64,000 nucleotides of DNA, taken from NCBI GenBank assembly GCA_026413225.1, contig CM048555.1, positions 76,577,785 through 76,641,784 of the forward strand, read 5' to 3'. Shown here in pieces: positions 1 through 32,600 of this stretch. The notes beneath the pieces were generated by a model. That model worked only from the letters and a program-made list of their open reading frames with translations. It was not told where the DNA came from and did no database searches. Numbering within the stretch: position 1 is the first letter of the stretch; every line of letters starts with the position of its first letter. Both the position numbers and the translations under genes were made by a program. This DNA is from Otis tarda. Its lineage: Eukaryota > Chordata > Aves > Otidiformes > Otididae.

Positions 1-2500
1 CGGACTGTTTGAAATAAAGGACAGCAGTTTATCTGGAGATGAGGAATATTGTTGCTCTTTTTCCAAAGCTTTCCCGCAGAAAAATTTATGGCACTGTATT
101 TATTTACTCATTTTTTTTTGCGATACCTGCATTGATCATCAGTTTAAGGGTACAGTCAAGAACTGGTCTGGGTTAAAAAGATACTGTGCTCAGCTGCTCA
201 CTACATCCCTCTGAAGACAGAAGCAGGAGAGGAAACCAGTACAGCTGGGAAGACACCAGCAGATCTGACAGGGCTGTAATCTCCTCCCTTGGGTTATTTC
301 CACCAGTGGATGTGAAGGAGAACCAGAAGCTTGAACATGTTAAGGTTAAAAAAGCTGCAGGTGGAGAACCTCATCTGGCAGCACATTTTCAGTGAGCTGC
401 AAATCACAAGAGGCTTGTGGAAAGGCTGGAACGAGATTCCAAATCTCCCAGTTCTCACCCTGGTGCTTCCATCTTGGTGTTCTGGCTGACAAACGCAGCC
501 ATTAAGCACCCTGGCAGCTTCCATGGTGTTGGACGGCAGTGCTGGCCAGGAGCTCTATTCTGAAAAAAAATCCTTAATTTAATTAAACTGTAATAGTCCT
601 CTAACTAGCTCAAACAACAGTTTTACACGCTGATCTGATTCCGCAGATACAGGGTAACTTTGAGATGCAGCCCAAGGCATTGCTTTCAGGTGATTTACAC
701 TGATTTCAGCTGAATGCCTCTCAATCTTTGTAGAAATAGGCTTGGACAAGTTTGCAGGTTAGATACAACGAGGATACGTCTCACAGGCCAGCGGCAGGGT
801 TAACGTGCCAGGTGTTAGCGTTCCCAGTGCGTCTCGCTGAAACCACAGCTTGAGTTCAGGGCATGCAAGGCAACTTCAGTGGTTCTTCCTTTTATCACAA
901 GATTTCAAATGAGAACCTTCCACCGTGAAAACAACTTGTTGCTTTCTCTTCCTCACTTCGCAGGAAGAGATGTCCTGTTTCAGTTGTGGCCTTTTTCAGA
1001 CAGACCTCGCACTAGGATCTCACTACAGATTTTTCCACACACTGCAGCCAAAAGTATACGAAACCAAAGTAGGAGAAGTCATATAAAGGGAAACAAACTG
1101 TCAAAAGTGACAGTATTTTTTATAACAGCACATTCATGCCACTTCTCATAGGACACTGAATGTGACAGCTGCTTTCAGAGGTGAGCATCTAGGCTCTATT
1201 ACAGTTCCCTGAACAAGCAACTCCACTGCTTTCAGGCATTTCTTATTATTCCTGCTCCAGCATGAGGGTGGCCTTGCCTCCCTCCTTGTCAGCTGCCCTT
1301 ACGGAGAATTCAGACTGATCTGTTTGCTTGTGAAGGAGAATAGCAGATGCAGGGACGCAAGGGATGTCCCAGGACCCTCAGGAGAAAGGAGGGGCAACTG
1401 GCAGCAGCAGTCTGCTTCAGGGTCACATCAACGGCAGGATAAATCTGCCAGAGTCCTCTTCTGCACCATTTGTAGATGAAAAAAAGAGGCCTTGGAATAA
1501 TGAAGTACTCGATGCAGGTGACCTGGTGAACCAAGGACAGAGCAAAAACTGAAATGCAAGAGTCTTCATTTAAGTTCAGTTTTAAATAGCAGTTTTAACC
1601 TTGTTTTTGCACTCTGCTACAGGTAGGCAGTTTTATTTTGCCTGTTTGATATACAGCAGTTCTTTCATAAAGCCAAGCAGCACACAAGTTTACTGAAAGA
1701 ACAGACAGAACGAATTCAGTGCTGCTGGGCCTTCACAGAGAAACCCTTGCACCTGCATAAAACACCGCTGACACAAACGGGTCTCCAGTCAGATCTGCAA
1801 GTCTGTCTCCTCAGATGTGACAGAAAGATCTGTGACTTAACTTGTTCTCAAATCATAACAGTGCTGCTTTGGTACTTTTCATGGAAGGAACAGATGAGCA
1901 GAATTAGCTTTTACTCTAGACAGTGCGGATTCCTTTGCTACCAAGAAATGTAAAAAGACCCATTTACAGTAAAGGGTAAATAAAGTCAATCTCTGTTCCT
2001 AGTATTTTAAGATGTCTATCATGTAGACAACTATTGGCAAAAATTTGAAAGGCTAAGAACAAGATAATCAGGGAACACATGAACAATAATAATTATTTAT
2101 GACCTTAGAAAAATTGGGTATCACTTATCTAAATTGAAGCCATAAGTCACTTCTGCTAGATGAAACAATCTGCTATGTCTCATTTGCAGCGTTTACATCA
2201 TAGATTAATCATTGTTTAATCAAAATGTGGCAAGAACATTTCTTTTGGGATCTTCTCTTTCATGTTGGATACCAAGAAACTTTGTTTAGAAGTATTCTAC
2301 ATAGTTTGTGCAACCACTTTCCAGTGGGTGGGTGAGGAGAGTATGGAGTTCCAAATACAGATTTGGGAATGAGCACTGAAAAAAATGTTCTGTTCTGCCA
2401 ATTCATGCTTTTACTGTAATTCCAGAGCTGTTAATCTCCTGACTTCCAGAAGTGCAACTCTTACTTCAAAAGCAAGCATTTCAAAAGTAAGGGGCCCAGA
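1..2500. other. No gene recognised
   Basis: AT-rich, with only short unsupported open frames and no clear splice-site chain. CD8B or another KRCC1 neighbour may lie further left, but I see none of its coding sequence here. Confidence 0.5.
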
Positions 2501-2847
2501 GAAGAGGTGGCTCTGCAGAGACCTTTTTGCAGCCTTCCAATACTTAAAGGAGGCTTATAAGAAAGATGGGGACAAACTATTTAGCAGGTCCTGTCGCAAT
2601 AGGACAAGAGGTTTCAAACTAAAAGAGAGTAGATTTAGACTAGATGTTTTACACTGAGGGTGGTGGAACACTGGCCCAAGGTTGCCCAGAAAGGTGGTGA
2701 ACGGCCCATCCCTGCAAACATTCAAGGCCAGGCTGGATGGGGCTCTGAGCAACCTGATCTGGCTGGAGATGTCCCTGCTTATTCCAAGTAGGCTGGACTG
2801 GATGGGCTTTAAAGGTCCCTTCCAACCCAAACCATTCTGTGATTCTA
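2501..2847 (+). mobile_element. CR1 LINE, 5'-truncated 3' end
   Basis: Begins in the ORF2 C-terminal region (EKRWL..AAFQYLKEAYKK in frame), continues through the conserved [22 protein letters not shown] segment and ends at the CR1 3' terminus CATTCTGTGATTCTA. Plus orientation; many point changes and frame breaks, so an inactive relic. Confidence 0.92.
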
Positions 2848-5179
2848 AATTGGCACTTATTTCCCTTCAATTAGTCTGTTCCTTGTGTACAAGTGGAGTA
2901 CTAGGTTGTGGCCTTTCTGTCTGCTGGAGGTCTCGTTGTTTTCTTAGACTGACTTCCTTAAAGAAAAGGGGCATTTGTGACCATGTGCAGCAAGGGTTCC
3001 CTACTGATAAATGTGAAAAATGCTGGCCATACTCGTACAGCCCCATTTCACAGAGTGGCAGAAATATCAAGGAGATCTTACAGTGCCCCAAGGTTTGCTA
3101 AACTAGGTGTCCTTGGAGAAGAGAGAGTAATTATTTGTCTTGCATGGGAGACAAGCTGCAGTGTTGCCTACACAAATTATGCTTGAACCCACTCTTTTCT
3201 CAAGTAAATAACGAGAAAAGCAGTTACCAATGTGTGACTTTAGGCTCTCTCATCAGATGAGCAGGGGCTAAGGAAAGCCAGGGGAAGAGTCCTTGGAAAG
3301 GTACAGAAAGGCACGTAACTCCTGAGTAAGGAAAGAGAGTCACTGAAGAATGCACAGCCATTTTCAGCCTGAAACAAAGACTAGGAGAGTTTAGGAAAGG
3401 GTCCAGAACAAGGACATTTGAACTTAAAGGACACTTCAAACTTGAAGCTGAATCGCTATGAATCTCATGTTCCTGAGGCTTCTGACCAATGAACTGTTAT
3501 TGGCACCTACATGTTCCTGCTCAGCGTTGTTTAGTTGCACAGGTTTCCAGTTAAGCTTGTCTGTTAGAGGATGGACTAAGTTACTTGATGGGTCAGAAGC
3601 TAACTACTCAGATTTATAACTTCAGCAGCAGCAGGAAAAATCTAACTCCAAGATTGCAATCAACCACAAAACACAAATCCTTAAAAAAAAAAAATAAAGC
3701 AGACTGCATTATTTTCAGTGCTTTTTCAACCTTCTACTTATATCCGCAAAACAAAGACTAAGACAAATCAGACAGAATTCAAGGCTTGAGGGCTCTGGTC
3801 TCTACTCCATCTCACACCACAACCACCCACAACAGAAAGTTTCAGTTGGGCAGATTTACCGAAAGCAGCAGCTCAGCACAGGTGCCTCGACAAACAGACT
3901 AACCCAGTGGAAAGCACAGTCTACATGGTGCAACTCAACAGCGTGATGGCTTTCAGATTCCACATCAAGGCTCAGAAAAAGCTTTCTTGTGACCTGAAGG
4001 CAATAAGAGAAGATATTAAACGGTGTCTTAAGAAATTGCTTTTAAGTGATCACTTTTCAGAATTATATGTACTCAATCCAGCAGCTTTCAGTAAGACATC
4101 ACGCAGGCTTCAAATCCTCTACACAACCCCAGCTCTGCATAGCGCAGGCAGATATCGCGATTCCTCTCTTCCTCTTGGGTAGCCTGCCAGCCCCAGGCCC
4201 TGAAGAGAACGGAGCAATTCCATCGTTCAAGGCTCACATAAGGTCTCAACTGAGTGAGAGCTCTGGGAGCAACACCAGAGCTTGAAATCCATTATCTAAG
4301 TTTCTCAATTAATTGCATGTATGTAGGACGTCAGTGCTTATGCCACAATAACACAGACCCATATTGTGAATGAAGGTCTGGTGGCACGAGATTTAAAATG
4401 GAAATATGAAGTTGTTGCTGATTTTTCAGGGTATTGTTTGGATCACAAATCCAGCTTCATTCTAACATTCCTTCTGTACATTACTTTGAATGAATGAAGC
4501 AGAAAGTAGCCTCACGTTAGCAATTAATTTTGCATATTGCACCTTTTCTGTGTTTCCTAAACTAAACTAAAAATTAGGATTACAATGAGAAAAAATCTAC
4601 TAGACAATGTATATCTGACAACCAGTTGCATGTTTAATAGACTCATTTTCCCTCAGAACTGAGTGACAGAAAAACCAAATCAAACAAAAAACCTCCCAAT
4701 AGCGAATAAGATCTGAAATCAAAAGCCTTTCACATTCTTCTTTTAAATCCGTCGAAGAAACGGTTACAGACACAGCCGGGAACACTGCAGTGCCCTTATT
4801 TATCTGACGAGTTTATGTACATTCCCAGAAGAATGACAGAAACCTCAGTAGTGGGCACCACTAATATCAGCAAGAAGCTATGCGTTTTGGTGAAGTTCCA
4901 CCAGTATTCTGTAAGCTGCTGACCCTTATTTGTGGTACATCCCAGAAGAGACTACAGACTTTCAAACTCACATCACTACAATGGCTGCTGTATGTGTAAG
5001 ACGATTAAAAATTGATGCCTACCTACTGCCAAAAGTTTCAGAAGACAAATTTTTTTTCTTGCTTCCAAATTGGAACAAAAACTTCACTTAAAAACCCCAA
5101 AACAACGAAGTCTTAGTATAACACAAAATGGTTGAGTGAATCAACAGAATCAACTTCTGAAAGCGAAGCAAAACCTTTA
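2848..5179. other. 3' flank / probable 3' UTR of the zinc-finger gene
   Basis: No coding evidence. The stretch nearest 5180 is likely 3' UTR of the minus-strand gene, perhaps ending after the ATTAAA at 4633-4638. Confidence 0.45.
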
Positions 5180-25927
<20,748 letters not shown>

Positions 25928-25965
25928 GCCGGCAGGGAGAGGTCGCCGCCCTCGAGGGGCGCCAA

Positions 25966-26008
25966 CCGGGCCGGGCCGGGCCGGGCCGGGCCGGGCCGGG
26001 CCGGGCCG
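25966..26008. repeat. (CCGGG)8 GC pentanucleotide repeat
   Basis: Eight uninterrupted CCGGG units followed by CCG. It starts 39 bases upstream of the zinc-finger gene's ATG, so it lies in the 5' UTR or core promoter. Confidence 0.95.
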
Positions 26009-26192
26009 CCTTAACCGCCGCCTCGCCCGTAACGAGCCCCTCCCGTGGGCCGGCTTCCCCCTCACTACCCCTCGGGTCCCCTTTAACCACCCCCGTGGCT
26101 GCCGTCCCGCCCTCAATGGACGCCCTTCATTGGGCGGCCCGGCCCGGCCCGGCCTTCCCCCTCAGGGGCGCACTGACAAGGGACTGTTTGTA

Positions 26193-26531
26193 ATTGACTA
26201 GTAGCTCCTAATAACTACGAGTATCTGGCTCATAACTGCCCAGTAACCACTAGTAACTACCAATGTCAGCTTAGTATCTGCCTCATAGCTACTAGTAACT
26301 GCCTCAGAACTGCTAGTACCTGCCTAATAATGGCCCAGTTGATAAAGTTTCACAGTAACTACTAGTAAGACCCTAGTAGGGGTCTTACTGCTTAATAACT
26401 GCTTAATAACAACTAGGAAGAGTCTAGTAACATTTTAATAACTGCCTGGTAACTACTAGTAACAGCTTAGTGCCTGCCTACTAACTAGTAGTAACAGCGT
26501 AATATCTGCCTAGCAACTATGAGTAACTGCA
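26193..26531. repeat. Degenerate tandem minisatellite (CTGCCTAGTAACTACTAGTAA-like unit)
   Basis: About 340 bases built from diverged copies of a roughly 20-base unit mixing CTGCCT, AATAACT and ACTAGTAAC. ACTAGT alone occurs six times. It begins right at the end of the CpG island. Unit length varies, so the boundaries are approximate. Confidence 0.85.
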
Positions 26532-29118
26532 GGCCTCACCCCTCACTTTGGGTGGCTCCTCTCTGCCCCTGGCACCCAAAACACCCCCAAAATCCCCCAA
26601 ATTGCTGCCAATCCACCAGCTGGTCCTCCCTTGGGTCACCCCATCGATCCATCCCTCTTGAGGGCCGAATCCCCCCCAGCCCTCATTACACCAACCCCCA
26701 GAACAGGCAGTCTAATTTCCCCCAAATTTTCCCCGCTGTTGCCCCAAAAATGGGTCTCATCGGGATGCAGGTTTCACTCTCTTTTTCCTTTTTTCTCTCA
26801 AATTCACAACTTCTCTGAGTACTCCTCACCACAGCCCAAAGCTGCAGCGATTAAATTTGATAACATTGTGCTTTGGATAAGTTTTTAGAGGGCAGTAGAG
26901 GGTGCTGTTTGTTCTCCTGGTAGGAGGACGGGGCCACTCACCCCTCCAGCCCCACATCCAGACCCAAAGCGCAGAATAACGGGCTGCTGGGGCGTCAGCC
27001 TTGCTCGGCGCTCCAAAATTGGCGTGCCACTCCGGCCAGCTTTGAAATTCAGTGTGTTTTGAAGGGGTTGAAATAGGGTTTTGCTCCACAAAAGTATTTA
27101 AAAAGCAGGAATCCCCATTACCAGCCTCTTCTGGCCCTCTCCAACTTTCCCGGTGGCTTTTTTTTTTTTTTTTTTCAGATTGACAGTTTTACCATCATAT
27201 TTTTGTCCACAGTGGGGTCTGAAACCATGGCCTGATGGTACCATGCGTGTGATGCGCAGGCAGATGACTGATCTCCTCCCGTACGACCCGCTGAGCACAC
27301 ACCACTGTGCCATTCACGAGGCTGGAAGGGGAGAAATGATATTTTTGTTATGGTCTGTTTCAGCCAAAATGTATTTGGCTTTTTTTTTTGTGATCTGAAG
27401 TGATGAGGGGTGCATTGTACTGGGTACACCACTGTTGTCTGCCCATGCAGAGACCTGCTCTGTTGTAACTCTGTCCTAGAAGGGCTTTGATATGTTGATT
27501 TTAGTTGGCTACTCTGAAAATATGTATTCTTTGTTATAATTATATTCCTTGTTATTCTATTCTATTCTATTCTATTCTATTCTATTCTATTCTATTCTAT
27601 TCTATTCTATTCTATTCTATTCTATTCTATCCTGTTCTATCCTGTTCTATATTCTTTGTTATCTGGTAATCGGAAGCAGTATTTAGTGTCATTAATGACT
27701 GGGTTTAATATAGCCACATTCCAAATCGATTTTTTTTTTTGAGAAAAAGAAATGAGCACCTAATTTTGAGGTGCAGAAGTACTGCTGGCAAATGTGTGTA
27801 TCTAAAAGGGACTTACACCCAGGGGAATTAAAAATGAGTAACAGGTGAGACCAGAGCATCCTAACATCATGTATCACACAAGTAGAGCATTGCAATTAAA
27901 ATTGTAATTGCTTGTAGGGGCTAATTGCCTGTAGTGACTTTTCTATCCCAGTGTAAATGCTGGGAGGTTTGTGCTGACGGCTCTGCGACGGCTCTGTCCC
28001 TCCTCAGTACGAGTGGAGGAGTCTGCTTGTTTGGGGAAGATTGCTCATAGTCACGTGGACACCTGGACCACCCAGAGTTTGTAGAGTTGTGGATTGATAT
28101 CATTTGTGCTTGGCACGCTTGGGCAAACTGTAATGCAGGATATTTGTGCTGAAGCATGATACCATACTTCATTCTCTGGCAAGGAAAATTGCCAGGAGTT
28201 TTGAGCAGAAGATGCTGAGCGGTTCTGTGACTGTCTTGAAGAGCACGATGATACTTCCCACTGCCTTGGCAAATTAAAGCATTTGTTTTACAGTCTAGGG
28301 ATGCACAGGAATTACCCTCTTTATTTCTCTGCACGTCATTTTCCCTGTTAAAATGGACAGATTTTTCTGTAGCAGCGCAGAGGTGTAGGAAGAGGTTTGC
28401 AAGTGTTGATGTCTGTGCGGTGCTTAGAGATACAGGAGGAAAGGACAGCAGGTTTCCCAGGGGTGGGAGGGTAAGATTAGCAGGAACCAGCCCTGCAAAG
28501 TGCTATTAAATGATAAAAAAATGCTGAATGACAATCTGAACGGGGTTCAGTTTTCACAGCAAGTTCACTCTTTTACATGGAGGCCTTCTCTTGCGTCACC
28601 CTGCACTCGTACTGGCTGCTGAGGGCAGAAAGCAAAGCTGGGGCCTGGCTTCTCACGGCTTTGGTCTCACTGGTGCACCCTCCTTTTCCAGTCAGGGGGC
28701 TCAGATTCCCCCATCTCTTCCATGTCTGGGCACTGGAGATGGGGAGAGCCCCAACAGCCAGGCAGTGCCGTTTCAAAGCGCTTTAGTGCATCCAAAATTA
28801 TGCGGATACCTAAGATGCCCCGCTTTGCTTCCACAGCCCGTGCCAAACCGCTGCTGTCCTTCCAGCTCCTTCCATGCTGCTCCGTGCACCCGCTGCCCCC
28901 GGCATTTGGGAAGTAACTCCCCTTTTCCAGGCTCCGGTGGCAACAGAGGATGCCGAGAATTTCAAGACGTGTTTTTCACTGTTATCCCTGCGTCTAAACA
29001 CACCATCCATCTCCTAGAGGGTAAAAATAAAGCAGCATTGTTTAATTTCTGGAAAAAGCCAGATGACAGTGGAAGGGGTCAGAAATAGGCATACCAGCCC
29101 TCCCCTGTCCCACTGTCT
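26532..29118. other. Intergenic, zinc-finger gene to SMYD1
   Basis: Holds the (TTCTA)n tract and an 18-base T run. The C-rich stretch at 26530-26700 and the sequence around 27180-27330 are not repeats I can name. No coding evidence. Confidence 0.6.
27552..27651. repeat. (TTCTA)n pentanucleotide microsatellite
   Basis: About 16 consecutive near-perfect TTCTA units, ending in variant units (TCCTG TTCTA) before ATATTC. Intergenic. Confidence 0.95.
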
Positions 29119-29443
29119 CAGCTGTTGCTTCCTGAGAGACAGAAGCATGTGGTTGCTAAAAATACCTTGCAAAGAGAATACATTCTCCCTCCAATGCGAG
29201 AGTATAAATTAATCCGACTCGTAACATATACAACTGCTTGTGGCTAGGAGAAACAATTCCAAACGTGGTTTTCGGTGGGGGGTTTCCTAATGAAGCAGCA
29301 GTCCCAGCCCCGTGCCTTCCTTGCGTAGGTGGGCGATATTGCATGGAGGATCTTCGCCTCCTGCCTCTCCTGCTCCCACCCCCTAGCCCTCCTATGGGAA
29401 ACGGTGTGCGGCTGGGGGTGGGGGGAGGCCAGCCCTTTTATAA
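29119..29443 (+). promoter_or_regulatory. SMYD1: SMYD1 core promoter: TATA box, MEF2-like site and E-boxes
   Basis: TATAA at 29439-29443 lies about 95 bases before the first ATG, predicting a start near 29470 and a short 5' UTR. Upstream are CTAAAAATAC at 29156-29165 (9 of 10 to the MEF2 consensus) and E-boxes CAGCTG 29119-29124, CATGTG 29146-29151 and CAACTG 29231-29236. A second 9-of-10 MEF2 match, GTAAAAATAA, lies near 29020. Known: SMYD1 is a target of MEF2 and myogenic bHLH factors in vertebrate muscle. Occupancy here is inferred. Confidence 0.6.
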
Positions 29444-29535
29444 GCGTGGTCTTGCGGCAAGTCAAAGTTGATAGGAGTGACTGGAGATTTGGCTCGGTCC
29501 GACGTACCCACCTCCCAAGCCTTGGGGTCCCTGGG

Positions 29536-29672
29536 ATGACCAAAGGGGGAATGGAGTCAGTCGAAGTGTTCACGTCTGAAGGCAAAGGAAGGGGCTTGAA
29601 AGCCCAGAAGGAATTCTTACCCGGAGATGTCATCTTTGCGGAGCCAGCGTATGCAGCCGTGGTTTTTGATAG
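29536..29672 (+). CDS. SMYD1: SMYD1 exon 1 (N-terminal SET segment)
   Basis: Residues 1-45 and part of 46, donor GTAAGA. It contains the EGKGRGLKA loop (residues 15-23), which in SMYD proteins forms part of the S-adenosylmethionine pocket, and ends in the AVVFDS strand. Confidence 0.95.
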
Positions 29673-32600
29673 GTAAGAGAAAAGCACTTGTAAAACACAG
29701 ACTGAAAGTCATCTCGATGCGACATTTCATCTGGCTGGGTGGGTAAAAGTTTGAAAGCGTCTGGACAACATCAGAGAAGGGTGCGAAGGGAAGTCAGAAG
29801 CGCTTCTGAAAAGACACATTCACAGCATACAGTGAGTGTGCTTCCCAGGGCTCAGATCAGCTTTTTTACTTTTAATATGGAGCAATCTGTTTCCAGGATG
29901 TGATCCTGCAAGGCGCTCAGTGCCGTCAGCTTTTACCCAATGCGGTGAACGTTGCGTGTATTCGGTGCTTCACGACACCGGACCCACGTTACGCTCTGGT
30001 GAACTGCCGGGAGTTAGTGTAATTCGGGTACAGCAGTCTCAGGCTGACTTTGCTGAAGCCTCCGATGTACGATGAGCTATAAAAGGGAATTACATTGTGC
30101 TCTGCTCACGTGTACCGCCTCCCCGCTGTACGCGCAGCCTCATCCCCGCTGCCTTCAAACTGGAAACTAGCGGGGATCTGCGAGTGATGTTGTTTCTGTT
30201 AAAACAATTTTGTATTTATAGCTAGCCGAGTTAACTGGAGACAAGCTTCTGCTTTCGCTCTTGCATGAGACTGGTTTGAATTTTTGTTCACACTGATACA
30301 GACAGAAACAGAATTCTGGTGCAAACGCGTTTTTCTTTTCTACTGCTTAATTCAAGGACGAGCAACATTCGCTGCCGGTGGGGCTGGTGGGTGCCTTCTT
30401 CTGCTCTTCAAATCAGCGGAAGATTCACTTAAATACCCTGAAAGCTAAAAGACACAGAGAACCACTTTCTATGTTAATCTCTCATGGGATAAATATAGAA
30501 TAAAGCCTCAGACATGAATGGAATTTGTTCAGCCTGATCATGCCCTTAAAATTTGACCCAAACTTTTAAATGGAGGAGGTAGATGTCAGCTGAAGGTTGC
30601 ATTTTGGGCTTAGGAAATTTGTGACCATTCTTCAAGGGAAACCCGAGACTGAATTTTTTTTTGCCCCAAGCTGCCAGTGACTTTAGTGAGTATTCTGCAC
30701 GCTAAATATGACAGGGAGTGACTCTACCTTGATGAGCTTTCCCGCTAATGAAGTCTGGGGCACAAGCAGAGCTCATGATATTGTTTTAATCCCGGTCATC
30801 TTGTGGCTGAAGCTGATTCGTGCTACTCTGTGATCTGGCAGTAGCAGACGTTGGGGATTAAATGGACAGAGCAGGAAATAAGGTTTTTTGTGTCTTTGAT
30901 TCCCTTTTTCCTTGCCCTTATACTGTCAGTGGGTGAACATCCTTATGAATCTTTACAATAGCAGCAATTATACTTTTTTGGTTTTATTTTAATATGTCAT
31001 TGCAAAAGCTCATATTAAAAACATAATTTTTTATTTTAAAATGTTAAGTTCTTGAATTCTGAACCCTGAGTTTAATTACAGCAGTTAGGGGCAAAACCAT
31101 CTCTCCTTGATGTGTCCTTTTAGCTCTTGTACTTCAGTCTCACTTCTGTCCCTAGCTGGAATCTTGCTGAGATTCTGTGTTTGCTTCAGAAGTTCCTATG
31201 GACAATTATTTCTCCCACGTGCCTTGTTAAAAATACTAATTATCTTTTAGACCATTGAAAGCATTTTGCCTGTTGTTGCTGATTGAGGATTTTCTTTTTC
31301 TTCTATGTGAAATGTTGCGAGCATCATGCATAGAGTAGTGCTGCCCATGTTGAAGAGCTACAGCTTCACTGCATTTTCAAATGTCACTTGTGTAACGTGA
31401 GATAAGGGGAGAAACTATCACCACATGGGCTCTTAGACTGCAGACTGTGTCTTAGGCTTAGGTTTCCAGTAGAAAACCTTGGATGGGGAGAGCTGTGCTT
31501 TCCTCCCTCCCTAGACTGGGCTTGTTTGGCTCTCAGAGGGTAGGTCCAGACACGGAGCAGCGAGGAGGCAAGGTAAACCCTTCTCTGCAGCTGGAGAGGA
31601 TGGGGATGGCTTCAGTCATTCTTATCTCTCTGCTTCTCCTTTGTTCTGGTGCGTGGTAATAATGGGCTCCTACCCTCCCGTGGCACATTTCATCCCAAAG
31701 CACTTTGTATACGTCAGTGTGAAATGCGTTCCCAAAATCTCCGAAGCAGGTGGTGGCAACTAAATGCTTGTGGGTTAGTGCTTAGCGAGGGATAGCCTGA
31801 GCCTGGGATATGATGGAAACATACATCTTTCTTGTGAAAACTGCCCTGATGCTTTTCCTACACACACAGGGCTTTGGTTTTCAAGGTCCCTTCTACCACT
31901 GTCCCAGGGTATTCAATTACATAAAACCCCATTGAATTTGTCGCTGTCAAAGAAGGGCAGCCTGGGTCCTTGTAGGACCTGCAGGAATAAATCCGCTCTA
32001 GGCCATGGTGGCTGTTTTTGCCCTGGAAGAACTGCTGTTGCCTCTGCACAGATGAAAAATCCAATGAAGAGGCATGTGTTTTTCCCTGCTCACAAAGACA
32101 CATGGGGAGGTCCTAAAATTGGTGTTGAGTTTGTGTTATTAAAAAGGGTCTCGCCCTGCGTTGGGAAACTCAAAGTCCAGAGTCCCTCACCCTGATTCCA
32201 TTCAGCATCTTTGTCTTGTGCTGAAAGCAGCGTGTATGTGTACTATGGAAAGGGGCTTCAGATATGACTGATCGGTGGGTTTAATTTTTCGGCTCAGGTC
32301 CTATCAAATATGTGACCAGATTTTCCACAGAGCTCAGCTTTCTTTGTGTGTAAAGGCCACCACAGAAGCACTGTAGTGCAGAGTTGGTCTGTACTTTGCA
32401 GCCCTTTTAAGAGCTCATTCCTTTGGGCAGTCTCATCCTAGGGTGGATGCTGACCCTCTGAAGTTCTGCCCCTGATTTTGCTGTTGAAATCACGTTCTGT
32501 ATGTGATGTGTATGGACGGCAATCATACTGCAGTGGCCACACCGCAATCTTCTGTGTGACTGGATGTGATGTAGCAACACAGCAGGCGAAGTGAAGGTCT

